A DNA stretch of 5,561 bases, taken from the NCBI GenBank assembly GCA_964498075.1, contig CAZCGA010000251.1, forward strand, positions 1 through 5,561, written 5' to 3'. Source of the DNA: CAZCGA01 sp964498075 (lineage in GTDB: Bacteria > Desulfobacterota > Binatia > HRBIN30). The number at the start of each line of letters is the position of its first letter. Within the stretch, counting starts at the first letter, position 1. The translations under genes and the position numbers were made by a program. Positions 1-5,561 of this stretch are shown here, one piece after another. The notes under the pieces were generated by a model, which saw nothing but the letters and a program-made list of their open reading frames with translations, was not told the DNA's origin and ran no database searches.

Positions 1-135
1 GTCGTCACCGGGTTCATTGGCATTTACGTCGGTTACATATTCCAGGAAGTCAAGCGTCGGCCCGTGTATGTTGTCAAGAGCCTGCGGGGACCCGGTTCGA
101 GACGTGACGAGGGGGTTCCGGGGCCTGGGGCGTAG
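1..135 (+). CDS. Family 2 glycosyltransferase, polyprenyl-phosphate-sugar synthase type; C-terminal fragment
   Basis: Frame 1 is open from the window edge and gives 44 residues ending at TAG 133-135. The fragment shows the end of a hydrophobic helix (VVTGFIGIYVGYIF), then the charged juxtamembrane signature QEVKRRPVYVVKSL at residues 15-28. This closely matches the 'G-[IE]-Y-x-G-x-I-[FY]-x-E-V-K-x-R-P-x-Y-[VI]-V' end shared by membrane-anchored GT2 enzymes of the DPM1/GtrB/ArnC/bactoprenol-glucosyltransferase group. Known members move a sugar from a nucleotide sugar to a polyprenyl phosphate at the cytoplasmic face, supplying lipid-linked donors to GT-C enzymes such as those encoded here. The catalytic domain lies off the left edge, so the sugar cannot be predicted. 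The last 16 residues, a Gly/Pro/Arg-rich tail, go past the usual family end and stop just before an insertion-sequence remnant, so the native 3' end may have been altered. The family call is fairly sure; the exact enzyme is open. Confidence 0.75.
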   Translation, partial: VVTGFIGIYVGYIFQEVKRRPVYVVKSLRGPGSRRDEGVPGPGA

Positions 136-136
136 C

Positions 137-464
137 GGTCAGATGGGGCTCGCCGAGACGCGCGGCTGAAGAGCGACATATGTGATGACCGAATAGAACG
201 CGGTAAGAGCGGCCAGTAGCGTCACATGGAGGAGAGAGCGTCCCGTCATGGCCTCAGATCACGAAGGGAGCTCTGGAAGCACCTGTAGACGACCGGCGGC
301 GTCGAGTAGCCGTTCGCCACGGCCCGGTTGCGGACGGCGGCCGCGAAGCACTTCAAGAAGGTTGAGAACACGACCGTTGTGATTTGGAAGACCGTGCGCG
401 TCGCCGAGCAGAGGTTCGGCGCTTCTGCCAATTCTGCCAGGGCAAATCCTTGCAAAAGGGTTAA
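137..464 (+). pseudogene. Decayed C-terminal remnant of an IS256/Mutator-type transposase
   Basis: The reading is spread over three frames. Frame 1, about 262-417, carries the diagnostic block: WKHL (274-285), stop TAG (286-288), TT..VE (289-306), stop TAG (307-309), PFATARLRTAAAK (310-348), FKKVENTTVVIWKT (352-393) and VAEQRF (400-417). From family knowledge, intact relatives read roughly EHWxHLRTTNxxESPFAxVRLRTxAAKRxKKVxNATAVIWKxLxVAExxFRRLNAPEL, so both stops replace sense codons (R and S). The N of TTN is also lost. The glutamate of the TTNxxE motif, usually taken as a catalytic acid, is still encoded at 304-306. Upstream, frame 2 retains weaker matches: an AETR-like block near 152-166, then NAVRAASS and W..ERPVMA near 197-253. 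Downstream, a one-base loss near 417 puts the expected RR into frame 3, which ends at TAA 462-464. The 5' two thirds of the transposase is absent, and I saw no intact terminal inverted repeat. The element cannot move itself. Alignment is from memory, so the outer limits are approximate; the 262-417 core is the firm part. Confidence 0.68.
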
Positions 465-860
465 ATCTTGTCGTAGTCTTCGGTCGTTTACGAATGTCCT
501 AGGTTGAGCTCTTCTGGGAAAAGGCCTGTGAAGTCCCGAGAGTAGCTGCAGCGTGTCGGCTCGTAAGCAAATTGTTCCCCGGCGGCGCTCCTGCATGCCA
601 TTGGCGCTAACCGCAAGGCCCTTGCTGTGTGGGCGGTGCCATTCGATAGAAGGGAGTCTTGGCCACGAGACCGAACCGGATGGCAGCGAGCGAGAGGAGT
701 CGACTGGGCGCCGGGTCGGCCGGTCAGGCTCGGGCGTGTCCGACACGATGCGCCCGGAGTATCCTGTGGGTTTGGCGATGAGGTCGACAGGTTCTTGGTC
801 CGGAGCTTCTCTAAGCCGAGGACTTCGCGGTGGCCATCTTGCTGGTAACGGATTGGGGCG
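465..860. other. Intergenic stretch with no supported gene
   Basis: Open frames here on both strands translate to Arg/Pro/Ser-rich, low-complexity sequence with no membrane segment, motif or credible ribosome binding site. The left part (about 440-500) is relatively AT-rich and could hold the outer end of the decayed insertion sequence. The right part is the leader of the membrane protein that starts at 861. An in-frame TAA at 846-848 shows that this protein cannot start further upstream. No convincing sigma-70 pair was found. Confidence 0.5.
731..756. repeat. GC-rich inverted repeat upstream of the 861 gene
   Basis: CGGGCG (731-736) can pair with CGCCCG (751-756), six G-C pairs around a 14-base loop. 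Overlapping it is a second perfect palindrome, GTGTC-C-GACAC (736-746). The two are mutually exclusive as RNA hairpins. The site lies about 105 bases before the start codon at 861, where an operator or a leader hairpin could sit. There is no following U-run, so it is not a standard intrinsic terminator. In GC-rich DNA a stem this short can arise by chance. Confidence 0.3.
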
Positions 861-2867
861 ATGGGGACGAAGCCGGTGATGGTGGTAGGCAAAGAAGAGA
901 TTTCGACAACGCCAGGATCTCATCTTTGGGGCGGATTGGCTGTGGCGATCCTCCCCGCGTTCCTGCTGGTTATAGCCAGCACCGCACTAAACCGCTTCGC
1001 GCTGCTCGACGACGGCGTATTGCTGGCGGGAACTCGCGGTCAGTTTCTGGACAACTTCAGAATCGGGGATTCCGGCCGGTTCTTCTTTCTTCTTTCCGTC
1101 TACCAGTGGGTGCTCGTTCGTGTGTTACCGCCACAGCCCTGGGCTTTCTCGGTAGGGAACGGCGTGCTCTTGATCATCGCCGCCTGTCAGGTCCACTATC
1201 TGGCGCGCCGACTAGCGGGTCCGCTCGCAGGCATTGCCGCCGCCTGGTTCTTCACGCTGAACCTTTCGACGGTTGAGAACATATTCACCCTCGCTAAGGC
1301 AGAGCCCAAGCAACTGGTGTTCTGGCTTGCCGCGCTGGCCCTGATGGGTCGTGCCATTGAGGGCACGGCCAACCGACGAGGGCGATTCGAGGCGCCGCTG
1401 TTATTCCTCTGCACGACGGGGACCGTGCTGACGAAGGAGGCTGGCGTTTTGCTATTTGCGCCGCTAGCCCTGCTTGCCGTGAGCACAATCGGGAAGTGGA
1501 CGACGTTGCAGCGGCGCGACCGTCGCCGCCGCCTCACGCTCATCGCCGCCGGCGTTGCTCCTCTGGCTGGTTTCGCAGCGCTTGTTCTTCTGTACGGACT
1601 GAGGGCGGGATCCTACGGCCGAGCCGTCGTCACGGCCCAGCCCTTGACCCTGGGTCACTTCGTCGTCGCCTTTCTGGCCACCGATGCGATCTTCGCTATC
1701 ATGCTGGTGGCCGGATTGCTGGCAGGGTTGCTGCTCGTGTTCTGCAGACTCCTGCCAGCCCGGGGGGCGCTCGTTTCCATTCTACTGATGCAGCTTGTCG
1801 CGCTCGTCGCGTTCTTCACCTCGATCCAGGCTACGATGCTCTACTACTACTACCCGGCCGCTGCGCTGGCCTCTGTGCTGCTGGGGGCCGTTCTGTTCAA
1901 CCCTATTGTCCGGACTATTCCCTGGCGGATGGCCGCCGCCTTGGTGACCCTTGTGTTGCTGCTTTACGGAGTGGACCGGACTATCGCTGGGGCTTCGGCC
2001 CTGAGCGTCTGGAGCGGGCTGGATGACCGCCTCACCAATGCTGTGATCAGCGAGCGACCGGCGCGTGTGCTCTTCGAGCAGGCGGGCTCCTGGGAAACCC
2101 ATGTACAAGCACGATTAGTCTGGGGCGAACTGAGCCGCTTGCCGATTGGCGTAGGTGTGCTGGATCGACCGGGTGATCCGGAGCCGTTTATTCCAACGGT
2201 GTCCATCCGCGAAGTGCGAACAGGTGACTGGATCGTGCAGGTGTTTGGCACGTCCTTGAATGCCAGGATCCCGTTTCGGGGCTTGACCATCACCCGGTCG
2301 CCAGAGGATTCCTTGATGAATGACGTGGGCGACAGCTTGTTGCCGGTCCGCCTTGTTCATGAGTTCAAAGGGCGGTTCGGGTTTCCCGCTCACCGTTTCG
2401 CGCTGTTCACGCCGCGCCGTAGTTATATTCTGTGGAAGGTCTATCAGCTAGTAGGCACACCACGAGCGGCATTCGAGAACTTGGATACCGATCGCTGGAT
2501 GTCCAGCCACGCGGAATTGTGGGTCAGAGATCCCTCTGGCGGGATGACCCTTCGGTTTACGTCGTATATTCCCGACGGAGCTCAGTATGCGAATGAGCTT
2601 ACAGTTTATGCTGGAGTGAGCGTGGTGGCTCGCTGCCCCGGGATGCCGCGGGGGGTGAGCCGGTGCAACGTCGACCTGGCTTCGGTTGCCGGCCGCACGA
2701 ACGTCGAAGGCTGGGTCCGACTGGAGATGCGCGCGGCGAAAACCTTCGTCCCGAGAGAGTTTGGAGCGATTGCAGATTCCCGGAACCTTTCATTCAATTT
2801 CAAGCCTACATGGGAAGCCGGAGCCGGGAAGCTCTTTAGCGAGCCTGGACCCATCGGGCAACATTAA
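861..2867 (+). CDS. Multi-spanning membrane protein with GT-C-like N-terminal half and soluble C-terminal domain (putative glycosyltransferase)
   Basis: This is a 668-residue protein. After a short cytoplasmic N-terminus, hydrophobic segments lie near residues 25-43, 72-90, 98-115, 119-135, 152-165, 178-210 (probably two), 226-247, 264-296 (one or two), 302-321, 327-346 and 355-372. Basic loops (ANRRGR 170-175, RRDRRRR 218-224) fit the cytoplasmic side. The first outer loop carries an Asp pair (50-51, ALLDDGV) followed by DSGRFFFL (70-77); residues AEPKQLVFW (147-155) and TKEAG (191-195) resemble elements of polyprenyl-phosphate-sugar-dependent GT-C enzymes. Residues 373-668 are soluble. The last 130 or so look beta-rich: DRW (544-546), a Cys pair 592/602 that may form a disulfide, and an end motif FVPREFG..ADSRNLSF (629-644) like the neighbours' tails. 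I infer a glycosyltransferase acting outside the membrane; a non-catalytic glycan-assembly protein is also possible. The start is uncertain: ATG 861 has only GGGG two bases upstream, and GTG 876 or ATG 879 are alternatives; an in-frame stop at 846-848 bounds it. It shares orientation with the GT2 fragment but is separated by about 725 bp. Confidence 0.82.
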   Translation: MGTKPVMVVGKEEISTTPGSHLWGGLAVAILPAFLLVIASTALNRFALLDDGVLLAGTRGQFLDNFRIGDSGRFFFLLSVYQWVLVRVLPPQPWAFSVGNGVLLIIAACQVHYLARRLAGPLAGIAAAWFFTLNLSTVENIFTLAKAEPKQLVFWLAALALMGRAIEGTANRRGRFEAPLLFLCTTGTVLTKEAGVLLFAPLALLAVSTIGKWTTLQRRDRRRRLTLIAAGVAPLAGFAALVLLYGLRAGSYGRAVVTAQPLTLGHFVVAFLATDAIFAIMLVAGLLAGLLLVFCRLLPARGALVSILLMQLVALVAFFTSIQATMLYYYYPAAALASVLLGAVLFNPIVRTIPWRMAAALVTLVLLLYGVDRTIAGASALSVWSGLDDRLTNAVISERPARVLFEQAGSWETHVQARLVWGELSRLPIGVGVLDRPGDPEPFIPTVSIREVRTGDWIVQVFGTSLNARIPFRGLTITRSPEDSLMNDVGDSLLPVRLVHEFKGRFGFPAHRFALFTPRRSYILWKVYQLVGTPRAAFENLDTDRWMSSHAELWVRDPSGGMTLRFTSYIPDGAQYANELTVYAGVSVVARCPGMPRGVSRCNVDLASVAGRTNVEGWVRLEMRAAKTFVPREFGAIADSRNLSFNFKPTWEAGAGKLFSEPGPIGQH

Positions 2868-2889
2868 ACTGGCGCTAAGACGATCATGA

Positions 2890-4914
2890 CTATTGTAGGC
2901 CCGTGCACGTGAAGCTTCCATCCGCCGCCGCCACTTCCGGATCCCACAGTCCGATGCCGAGGAGCCTCTCGTCCGTCGGGAGGTGAACGGCCGGTGTGCG
3001 AGAGACGAGCTCGACTCGGTTCGGCCCCTCTTGCAGCAGAAGCTCTATGTCGACGCTCACCCGGTTCCCTGGAATGACGATTCCTTGGTCCGGAGACCGT
3101 CGAACGCCGTTGGCGAAGACGTCCACGGTAACCACGCCGGACGGTGTCATTAACTCTCCCCGGATCCGCGCGGCTCCCGCGACATTGCTGAACACCTCGA
3201 TCTGTCCACCCCCGTTGTTCCAGCGCCAGCGATGCGCCCCGTCTCGTTCCGCTCCGTACCATCCGTCGGTGAAGTTGGCTACGCATGCCCGGCCGAGCTC
3301 GCGCTCGACCATCGCCATCTTCTGCCAGTCGCATGACCGGCTGTCCCGATGTACGTAGATCGCATGCCAATGCCTTGACAGGACGGAGTCCACAGGCACA
3401 TAAGAACCGTCCCTTTTCAACTTTTCGAGTAGGTATGCTCCGAACGCGAAGTGACTCTTCTTCACTACCTCCAGCTCGGCCGGCCGCGTGCCCAACGGAT
3501 GGCTAGATATGATCACGTCGGGCTTCCTGCTCAGCACGTAGTCAAAGTCGAACTTGTCGTGTCCCGGCACTCCCCTCGGCTCGTACGCGGCCCCCCGTGC
3601 GATCACGGGATCGGATCTCCCCAGCATGTCAACGGACCGAAGCCCGGAGAAATAGGGAGTCGCTCCCGCCCAGAAATCGGCTGTCAATGTTCCGGTGGAA
3701 CACACGGCCTTGAGGCTCAGACCGAGCCGTATATTGTCCGCTGTCTCCTCCCCGGGCTTCGGTAAGAGATATCCGGACCGTAGCAGAAGATACTCGCGCT
3801 TGAGACCCACGAGGAGCAGCACCATGCACAGGACAACTCCGAGGAATCTAAGCCGAACCGTCGTTAGGCATTTTGTGGCCGTCAGCGCAAAAAGGATGAG
3901 GAACAAAGGGAGCATGGGAACCATGAACCGCCACCAGGGCGCATAGTCTCCTCCCTGATAGGCCACGTAAGCCAGGATTCCCACGATCCCCCAGGCGGCG
4001 ACGCGTGCGATGAGCTCTCGCAGGAAGATTCCGACTAGCACCAGCGGAACGAGAAGAACAGTGCCGTAGAAAGTGCGTAGGAATTCGACGACGTAATCGA
4101 TGCCATAGTGTAGCCGGTCTGGCCGGTTCAGCACCTTCAGGTAGTACGTGTTGGGGAGCACATCGCCGAAATAGACGGCCCTGAGTAGCGTGAGAGCGGC
4201 CAGGGGCCCGAAGAAGCACAGGCCTGCCTTGAGGTGTTGCCACAGCCTTGCCTCGGGCCGCTGCGTTCCCCAATAGACGGCGGCGAGCAGCAGGGTTAGG
4301 AATAGGCCATCGGGCCGCACCAATGGCAGCATTCCGGATACCAGGGGTCCGGCCAGCCACCACGGCGCGGTCGTTGGCCGCTCGCTCAAGAGGCTCAGCG
4401 CGGCAACAAACAGGACCAGGAGCATCGGGGCCTCTAAAGCAGTGAAGACCTGAGTGCGAATAGGCTCCCACGCGCCCAGGAGCAGCGCCGCAGAGCAGGC
4501 CGGAAGCCAATGCACCTGGTAGCACTTCCTGAAGAGCCGGTACAGCAGCAAGGCCGCCATGACGTGGAACGCGGCAGCGCTCGCAATCATGGCGTACGAG
4601 GGCTCGCGCACAATGGTCATGAGCAACGCGATCCACATCACCCACAGGAAGTTCGTGTATCCTTCGACGGGAGCCTCTCCGACGTTCCACACGAGGCCGT
4701 GACCGTTCACGAGATGGCGCGCATACCGCATCGATATGTAGGTATCGTCGAGGAAGGTCGGGAGTCTCTGGCCCTGGATGACGGTGGTCTCGCTGCGGGC
4801 CGCCACGAAGTACAGGGTCACCATCGCCAGCGCGAGCAGTGCTAGAAACACGTATTCCAGCCAAGCGGCCTTGCTGGGCGCCTTGCCTCCTCCGGTCGAC
4901 TGATCCGGGTTCAT
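2890..4914 (-). CDS. GT-C fold membrane glycosyltransferase, AftB-like/GT39-like, with C-terminal beta-rich domain
   Basis: This 674-residue protein should use a polyprenyl-phosphate sugar to glycosylate an acceptor on the outer side of the inner membrane. Order of motifs: TM1 at 20-38; first outer loop with the Asp pair in FLDDTYISMRYARHLVNG (54-71), the expected catalytic site of GT-C enzymes; GLVWN (73-77); EGYTNFLWV (84-92); ALEAP (159-163); VRPDG (199-203); YFGDVLPNTYYLKV (248-261); GGDYAPWWRFMVPMLP (321-336). About 12 membrane spans end near 371. The soluble part holds RSVDMLGRSDPVIAR (426-440) and GHDKF (451-455), both regular features of this family. A terminal domain (about 546-663) opens with FTDGWYGAE and closes with DERLLGIGLW (648-657). 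All main motifs are present, so the enzyme is probably active. ATG 4914 is favoured because GAGAGGA precedes it. AftB itself is an actinobacterial arabinosyltransferase; that donor must not be assumed here. Ubiquitous GT39 enzymes such as ArnT are more distant alternatives. Confidence 0.9.
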   Translation of the reverse strand: MNPDQSTGGGKAPSKAAWLEYVFLALLALAMVTLYFVAARSETTVIQGQRLPTFLDDTYISMRYARHLVNGHGLVWNVGEAPVEGYTNFLWVMWIALLMTIVREPSYAMIASAAAFHVMAALLLYRLFRKCYQVHWLPACSAALLLGAWEPIRTQVFTALEAPMLLVLFVAALSLLSERPTTAPWWLAGPLVSGMLPLVRPDGLFLTLLLAAVYWGTQRPEARLWQHLKAGLCFFGPLAALTLLRAVYFGDVLPNTYYLKVLNRPDRLHYGIDYVVEFLRTFYGTVLLVPLVLVGIFLRELIARVAAWGIVGILAYVAYQGGDYAPWWRFMVPMLPLFLILFALTATKCLTTVRLRFLGVVLCMVLLLVGLKREYLLLRSGYLLPKPGEETADNIRLGLSLKAVCSTGTLTADFWAGATPYFSGLRSVDMLGRSDPVIARGAAYEPRGVPGHDKFDFDYVLSRKPDVIISSHPLGTRPAELEVVKKSHFAFGAYLLEKLKRDGSYVPVDSVLSRHWHAIYVHRDSRSCDWQKMAMVERELGRACVANFTDGWYGAERDGAHRWRWNNGGGQIEVFSNVAGAARIRGELMTPSGVVTVDVFANGVRRSPDQGIVIPGNRVSVDIELLLQEGPNRVELVSRTPAVHLPTDERLLGIGLWDPEVAAADGSFTCTGLQ

Positions 4915-5048
4915 GGTTTCCTCTCAGCCCCAAGAGCCAGAGGCGCGATCACTCGTGCCCCGCTCCGATGGGATCTCTCCACGCGCCGATCCTCGTTGGA
5001 GACGGGCCCGACAGCGTAGAGCGCCACGGTCTTCCTGTTGGCCACCAC
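4911..5048 (-). CDS. Possible 45-residue leader ORF overlapping the start of the GT-C gene
   Basis: On the minus strand a GTG at 5048 is preceded by GGAG (5060-5057) at an 8-base spacing. It opens a 45-residue frame beginning MVANRKTVALYAVGP and ending LGAERKP, with TGA (4913-4911) overlapping the ATG of the GT-C gene as ATGA. By hand count about three quarters of its codons end in G or C, close to real genes here. The ATGA overlap plus a spaced Shine-Dalgarno is the arrangement expected for translational coupling. Against it: the peptide is Arg-rich, lacks a membrane segment or any motif I recognise, and frames this short are common by chance in GC-rich DNA. I treat it as a candidate only. 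Confidence 0.25.
   Translation of the reverse strand: MVANRKTVALYAVGPVSNEDRRVERSHRSGARVIAPLALGAERKP
4919..4925 (-). promoter_or_regulatory. Ribosome binding site of the 4914 gene
   Basis: Read on the minus strand, GAGAGGA sits four bases before ATG 4914 (AACC spacer; five if the AGAGG core is used). It is the best Shine-Dalgarno match at any main start in the window and supports the chosen start. It also lies within the last codons of the possible leader ORF at 5048-4911, so translation of one could affect the other. Confidence 0.55.
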
Positions 5049-5170
5049 GTTTCCTGCTCCTGCCCTCAAGGCCGGGTCCGCGCCGTGGCCTTCGCCGACA
5101 TTCCCGGTGCGCTAGGATGCTCTACGAGGCGTCGAGCCCGAATGATCTGACCGACGCTTCGTGCCAGGCA

Positions 5171-5193
5171 CACAGCGAGTTTACCTCACAGCG
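5171..5193. repeat. Short tandem direct repeat upstream of the GT-C gene
   Basis: CACAGCG occurs at 5171-5177 and again at 5187-5193, a 16-base period. The match continues imperfectly (AGTT after the first, GTT after the second). A partial third copy (AGCGAGT) lies near 5214. The placement, about 260-280 bases upstream of the GT-C start and in otherwise featureless DNA, would suit a tandem operator, but a 7-base repeat is weak evidence. Confidence 0.22.
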
Positions 5194-5303
5194 GTTCAGC
5201 CAATGGCGGCGAAAGCGAGTCTGCATAGATGCCGGGGGGGCGAAGGTCTGCTGGCGCACGGCCCGCGGGACACTTCGACTCAGGCGCGCCAAGCCAGACG
5301 CGG

Positions 5304-5561
5304 TCAGCCCGGGCAGGGCCCTGGCCGCACTTGGAGACGGATGAGCCCGATGGCGCTTCGGCGCGGGCTGCGAGTTTGAGGATCCCAGCCGCCGACGGGC
5401 GCGGGGCGGCTCGGCTCGAGATGGATGCTCCAGGCCGGCTTGGGGAGCTGCGCCTCGATCCGATAGTCCCGCGGCTCGGTGTCGGACGGCACCACCGTGG
5501 CGCTGTGATCGCCGAGGCGGATGACGACCGGCGCTGCTACCTGGAGCGGGGTCGCCCGGAA
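5304..5561 (-). CDS. C-terminal fragment of a surface-glycan protein, tail domain like the neighbouring GT-C proteins
   Basis: A minus-strand frame enters from the right edge and gives 85 residues to TGA at 5306-5304, with strong G/C bias at third positions, typical of real genes in GC-rich DNA. The fragment has alternating polar/hydrophobic beta-strand patterns: VAAPVVIRLGDHSATVVP (residues 8-25), YRIEAQLPKPAWSIHLEPS (33-51), then PAPVGGWDP and RSPRRSAIGLIRLQV (65-79). The layout (strand, 'W-x-I-x-L', a Pro/Gly-rich link, an Arg-rich turn, then a final 'IGLIRLQV' strand) resembles the ends of both complete membrane proteins here, for example DERLLGIGLW. I infer that the missing N-terminal part is a membrane glycosyltransferase or another glycan-assembly enzyme; the fragment alone cannot show which. 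It is read in the same direction as the GT-C gene, 389 bases upstream of it. Confidence 0.68.
   Translation of the reverse strand, partial: FRATPLQVAAPVVIRLGDHSATVVPSDTEPRDYRIEAQLPKPAWSIHLEPSRPAPVGGWDPQTRSPRRSAIGLIRLQVRPGPCPG

Larger units (their letters stand above)
4915..5303. other. Upstream region of the GT-C gene, largely non-coding
   Basis: The 389 bases between the end of the right-edge gene and the GT-C start contain the possible leader ORF, a short direct repeat and a run of seven G (5234-5240). Other open frames on both strands give Arg/Pro/Ser-rich translations without motifs. No stem followed by a U-run is visible after the stop at 5304, and no good -35/-10 pair for the GT-C gene was found, so it is unclear whether the two minus-strand genes share a transcript. 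Confidence 0.5.

Noticed and set aside
139..249. A 36-residue minus-strand frame with a membrane-like segment, joined by an ATGA overlap to the frame above; it looked like the start of a truncated membrane protein.
   Set aside because: It shares third positions with the frame-2 part of the transposase remnant and has only a weak, too-close GAGG before the ATG. It is most simply an antisense shadow.
738..765. A possible promoter before the 861 gene: GTCCGA-like -35 and TATCCT -10.
   Set aside because: Both boxes match poorly and would overlap the inverted repeat. I cannot separate it from chance.
553..879. A plus-strand open frame of 108 codons in the gap before the 861 gene.
   Set aside because: Low-complexity Arg/Ser/Gly translation, no motif, no ribosome binding site, and it overlaps the start of a well-supported gene.
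246..923. A 225-codon minus-strand open frame with strong third-position G/C bias near its end (51 of 58 codons over 249-422 by hand count) and a hydrophobic segment.
   Set aside because: The biased part lies exactly antisense to the transposase remnant in frame 1, with shared third positions, which explains the bias. The rest is Arg/Pro/Ser-rich and runs into the 861 gene.
2836..2878. TTAGCG (2836-2841) could pair with CGCTAA (2873-2878) as a terminator stem at the convergent junction.
   Set aside because: Only six pairs, half of them A-T, around a 31-base loop and with no U-run; too weak for a terminator.
3848..4933. A long minus-strand frame (361 codons) overlapping the GT-C gene.
   Set aside because: It is an out-of-frame shadow of the GT-C gene, rich in Arg/Ala/Pro and without membrane segments, while the GT-C frame carries the family motifs.
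5178..5203. A minus-strand TTGGCT ... TAAACT pair upstream of the GT-C gene as a promoter.
   Set aside because: The spacer is only 14 bases, outside the workable range, and the frame-shifted alternative -35 is poor.
5234..5240. A run of seven G, a possible slippage or sequencing-error site that could hide a frameshift.
   Set aside because: It lies well beyond the stop of the right-edge gene, which ends naturally after its final beta strand, so no coding frame depends on it.
4913..5344. A plus-strand open frame of 143 codons in the right intergenic region.
   Set aside because: Arg/Pro/Ser-rich translation, no recognisable start signal or motif, and it overlaps the supported minus-strand fragment at 5304.

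Overview
The window comes from a GC-rich bacterial genome and looks like part of a cell-surface glycan (polysaccharide or glycolipid) glycosylation locus. The coding stretches favour G or C at third codon positions, and start contexts are ATG with weak or moderate Shine-Dalgarno sequences. Nothing in 5.5 kb fixes the phylum. A GC-rich Gram-negative soil or sediment lineage would fit, but that is inference.

Layout, left to right. (1) Bases 1-135 (+) are the C-terminal end of a family 2 glycosyltransferase of the polyprenyl-phosphate-sugar synthase type (DPM1/GtrB/ArnC-like). (2) Bases 137-464 (+) hold a decayed C-terminal remnant of an IS256/Mutator-type transposase, broken by stop codons and frameshifts. 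It begins right after the glycosyltransferase stop codon. (3) Bases 465-860 contain no gene I can support, only a GC-rich inverted repeat at 731-756. (4) Bases 861-2867 (+) encode a 668-residue multi-spanning membrane protein with GT-C-fold features and a soluble C-terminal half. (5) Bases 2890-4914 (-) encode a 674-residue GT-C membrane glycosyltransferase of the AftB-like/GT39-like kind with a nearly complete set of family motifs. It converges on gene 4 with 22 bp between the stops. (6) Bases 4915-5303 are mostly non-coding, with a possible 45-codon leader ORF and a short direct repeat. (7) Bases 5304-5561 (-) are the C-terminal end of another protein whose tail resembles the C-terminal domains of the two full-length membrane proteins.

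How the parts may work together: a GT2 synthase loads a sugar onto a polyprenyl phosphate on the cytoplasmic side. GT-C enzymes take sugars from such lipid carriers on the outer face of the membrane and add them to a surface polymer, lipid or protein. The two complete membrane proteins and the right-edge fragment all end in a beta-rich domain closing with a related Arg-x-Leu-type motif, probably a glycan-binding or substrate-positioning module outside the membrane. Donor and acceptor cannot be read from sequence. I see no defence system, CRISPR array, RNA gene or clearly new enzyme system. The least characterised items are the 668-residue protein and the shared tail domain.
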